From Stenotrophomonas sp. 704A1 (lineage in GTDB: Bacteria; Pseudomonadota; Gammaproteobacteria; Xanthomonadales; Xanthomonadaceae), in contig NZ_CP130831.1 in assembly GCF_030549525.1 (NCBI RefSeq), positions 2,505,501 through 2,569,500 of the forward strand: DNA of 64,000 nucleotides, written 5' to 3'. Each line of letters starts with the position of its first letter. Position 1 is the stretch's first letter. A model generated the notes under the pieces. The model was not told the origin of the DNA and ran no database searches. It was given only the letters and a program-made list of their open reading frames with translations. The position numbers were made by a program, and so were the translations under genes. This document shows, in pieces, positions 61,555-64,000 of this stretch.

Positions 61555-64000
61555 GCTGAACGGGCTGATTGCGACGACTCTAGCGGATGCCCCGACGCCC
61601 CGCCATCACCACGGGGAGGCGGGTCCGTACAGGTCTGCAGGATGCGCAGCAATCCCTCGCTGGCGTAGGCCGACAGATCCCAACCGCCGCCGACCGCCGC
61701 CGGACGCAGGGGTCCATCGACACGGACATGCACCACCGGCCGCACCTGCCGGCCACCCGCCTCTACCGCAGCGGTGGCCGGCAGGCGTGCTTCGCCGCGC
61801 TCGAACACCACCAAGGGAACGGCGGCCGGCAGGTCGACGCGCGCCAGCTCATCGGGATGCTCCAGCTCATGCACCTGTCCGCCCCAGCGCCGCAGGCGCC
61901 GGGCCAGCTCTGCACGCCAGATCGGCGAAGCCGACAGCAGCAGCACACTGCGGCCCGCAAGCGGTTGTGCCTCGGTTGCGTCATCGATCTCTTCGACCGG
62001 CACCTCGAACGAGAACAGCGTGCCCACGCCCTGGGTACTGTGCACGGTGATGGTGCCGCCCATGGAGTCACACAGCTGACGGCACAGGAACAGGCCCAGG
62101 CCGGAGCCGCCGAAACGGCCACGGATGCTGTCATCGGCCTGCGAGAACGGGCGGAACAGGCGTTCCTGCTGGGCCGCGCTCAGACCGATGCCCGAGTCGG
62201 CCACCTCCACCTGCAGCCGTGCATGGGCCGCGTTGCCGGTCTGGCGCATGCGCAGCTGGATGCGCCCGGACCCGGTGAACTTGACCGCATTGCTGGCCAG
62301 GTTGCGCAGTACGCGTTCGATCTGCTCCTCCTGCCCGCGCAGGTGGCCGGCCACCGAGGCATCGATGCTGTAGTCCAGGTCCACGCCCTTGGCATACGCC
62401 AACGGTGCAAACAACAGCGCTACCCGCTCCAGCATCACCTCCGGTTCGAACAGCACCGATTCGGCTTCGAGCGGCTCGAATTCCATGCGCGACAGGTCCA
62501 GCACATCGCGGATGATGTCCAGCAGGGAGTCGGCCGATTGGCGGATGCGCTGGATCCGCATGCGCTGCGATGCATCCAGGCCTGGCCGGTCCAGCAGTTC
62601 CAGGTGCCCAAGGATGCCGTGCAGCGGCGTGCGGATTTCGTGGCTGACCGTGGCCAGGAACGCCGACTTGGCACGGCTTTCGGCTTCTGCCATCTCCCGT
62701 GCGTGCAGCTGTGCCTGTTCGCGCGCGGCGAGTACGGTCACATCCTGCACCGAGAACAGCATCGCCTCCCGGCCGTTGCCGGTGGTGGGCTCGGCCTCCA
62801 CGTGCAGGTGCCGCGGCGGCTCGCCATTGCTGGGATGCAGTGTCAGCGAGAACCGTATCGGCGTATCCGCGCCATCCTGCAGCCGGCGCTGCTGCGTACA
62901 GCCGGCGCGCAGGCATTCGGCCATGCGCACGCCGCTGGCGGCGGCCAGCACCACCAATGCCTGCATGGCCGGATTGATCAGCAGCGGCTCGGCCACGCCG
63001 GGGGCGAGCAGGCACAGGCCGGTCGGTGTGCGCTCGACCACGCGGCGGCATAGCGACTCACTTTCGAACACCTGGTCCACCTGCCGCAGCGCCGGCTTGA
63101 ACCAACGCACGTTGAGCCGCAGCACCAGCACCCACAGCCCGATCAGGCTGCCCAGGATAAGCAGGCTGCCGATGCCCAGCAGGTGCCGGCCGTCGGCCAG
63201 CACATCGCGCCAGTCGTAACTCTCCACCAGGTCCCACGGCGTGCCGGGTACCGCAGTGGCGAGCATGACGTGGCCGTTGCGCTGCAGGTTGGTGACCGAA
63301 GTGGAATCGCGCGCCAGCGCCACGAGTTCGCGCAGCACCTCCTGCGTCGGCAGGCCAGCGCCATCGGTACTGGCCACCACGCTGCCGTCGGTCCCCACCA
63401 GCGCCAGCCGGCCGCTGCTGCTCCGGCGCAGTACGTCCTCGATGTGGGCTATCGGCTCGAACGACACAAATACGCCTATCGGACGGGTGCCGTCACGCGC
63501 ATACAGCGTGGTGACCAGCGATGGCGAACGGGTGAACGGATGCGGGCCGGAGGACAGCTGAGGCCGGTCCACCCCGCTGACGCTGGCCAGCGCGGGAATC
63601 TGGTCCTGTGCAGAGTGTGGCGAGGGCAGATTGGCGTGCCTGCGCAGGTGCTCGAACAGTGCCTGCCGTCGCCGCTGATCCGGAAGCTGCTGCGCCTCGC
63701 GGGGACGGATGCCCGGGTGCAGCGACAGGAAGCGCCCGCTGGGGTCGAAGAAGTACGTGTTCTCGGCCGAGGTGTGGTCACTGTCCGCCATCCGCCCGAT
63801 CAGCGACAGCGATCGGTTCAACTGCAGATAGCGCTCCAGATCAGCCGGATGCCACTGGTCGGTTCCCACGCCCAGCGCGATGCGCGCGCCACTGCTTTCG
63901 TCTGCGGGGTGCAGCAGGTGCTCGCCGCCCTGCAGATAGTGGTCACGCAACGGGCCAGGGGAAGCGCCCAACAACGACGTCTGGTGGCCCCAGGCGAACT
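61551..64000 (-). CDS. sensor histidine kinase, N-terminus beyond the window
   Basis: The visible 816 residues continue to the window end. A periplasmic region precedes a membrane segment (LLGIGSLLILGSLIGLWVLVL), followed by a PAS-like region, the H-box FLATVSHEIRTPLHGILGH and the HATPase motifs (RNLASNAVKFTGS, ADSGIGLSAAQQERLF, SGLGLFLCRQ). It ends with a receiver-like segment (SVLLLSASPIWRAELA) lacking conserved acidic residues and has no true receiver or Hpt. Its end overlaps the 1145-residue kinase by four bases, so the two are translated together. It resembles the RcsC half of an RcsC/RcsD-type relay, with the 1145-residue protein supplying receiver and Hpt. Confidence 0.88.
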   Translation of the reverse strand, partial: FAWGHQTSLLGASPGPLRDHYLQGGEHLLHPADESSGARIALGVGTDQWHPADLERYLQLNRSLSLIGRMADSDHTSAENTYFFDPSGRFLSLHPGIRPREAQQLPDQRRRQALFEHLRRHANLPSPHSAQDQIPALASVSGVDRPQLSSGPHPFTRSPSLVTTLYARDGTRPIGVFVSFEPIAHIEDVLRRSSSGRLALVGTDGSVVASTDGAGLPTQEVLRELVALARDSTSVTNLQRNGHVMLATAVPGTPWDLVESYDWRDVLADGRHLLGIGSLLILGSLIGLWVLVLRLNVRWFKPALRQVDQVFESESLCRRVVERTPTGLCLLAPGVAEPLLINPAMQALVVLAAASGVRMAECLRAGCTQQRRLQDGADTPIRFSLTLHPSNGEPPRHLHVEAEPTTGNGREAMLFSVQDVTVLAAREQAQLHAREMAEAESRAKSAFLATVSHEIRTPLHGILGHLELLDRPGLDASQRMRIQRIRQSADSLLDIIRDVLDLSRMEFEPLEAESVLFEPEVMLERVALLFAPLAYAKGVDLDYSIDASVAGHLRGQEEQIERVLRNLASNAVKFTGSGRIQLRMRQTGNAAHARLQVEVADSGIGLSAAQQERLFRPFSQADDSIRGRFGGSGLGLFLCRQLCDSMGGTITVHSTQGVGTLFSFEVPVEEIDDATEAQPLAGRSVLLLSASPIWRAELARRLRRWGGQVHELEHPDELARVDLPAAVPLVVFERGEARLPATAAVEAGGRQVRPVVHVRVDGPLRPAAVGGGWDLSAYASEGLLRILQTCTDPPPRGDGGASGHPLESSQSARSA

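Overview
The window is about 64 kb of GC-rich, densely packed bacterial chromosome. It is most likely from Stenotrophomonas (S. maltophilia complex, Xanthomonadaceae). The reasons are an L1-type class B3 metallo-beta-lactamase, GTAG-headed palindromic repeats of the SMAG type next to stop codons, and several TonB-dependent receptors. No rRNA, tRNA, CRISPR array, transposase or phage gene was recognised.

Layout. (1) 1-10953: the tail of an unidentified protein, then a leftward set of a small cysteine-rich protein, a Rossmann-fold protein, the anti-sigma factor ChrR and its ECF sigma factor. Facing them is a tightly coupled rightward lipid-modification operon: secreted protein, desaturase, FAD oxidoreductase, DUF1365, CFA synthase, DUF2878, DUF1295, a second CFA-like methyltransferase and a lipocalin lipoprotein. 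(2) 11185-13964: an SPFH/SHOCT protein, a zinc-ribbon membrane protein and a small membrane protein, resembling the Bacillus ydjG-ydjI module. (3) 14032-26524: tyrosine phosphatase and TonB receptor with a divergent TetR regulator and operator, an Inh-domain protein, DUF4238, CDF transporter, two DNA glycosylases of different families, a GAF-PAS-PAS-GGDEF cyclase, a YiiX-like hydrolase and another TetR regulator. (4) 26764-32838: a siderophore-type receptor, then a class III lanthipeptide locus (LanKC plus a 41-residue precursor with its own promoter) and TraX.

(5) 32953-38651: proline iminopeptidase, SMAG repeats, an EF-hand lipoprotein, and a magnesium locus: an MgtL-like leader peptide, a hairpin over the next ribosome-binding site, a 99-residue protein, MgtA and MgtC. 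(6) 38781-42469: a FixL/FixJ-like two-component pair, DUF1697, LtrA and a small membrane protein. (7) 42591-47539: Fur-box-like site, FecI-type sigma factor, FecR and STN-domain TonB receptor, then L1. (8) 47617-54736: YdeP-type molybdoenzyme and FdhD, AhpD-like protein with a divergent AraC regulator, and a drug efflux pump with TetR regulator and a 26-bp operator. (9) 54811-64000: a PH-like membrane protein, an OmpX-like barrel, two divergent RcsB-like regulators and two large sensor kinases, the last cut by the window end.

The strongest new observations are the short lanthipeptide precursor and the layered leader of the magnesium operon. Names rest on motif reading without database searches. 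Start choices, operators and hairpins are inferred from sequence alone.
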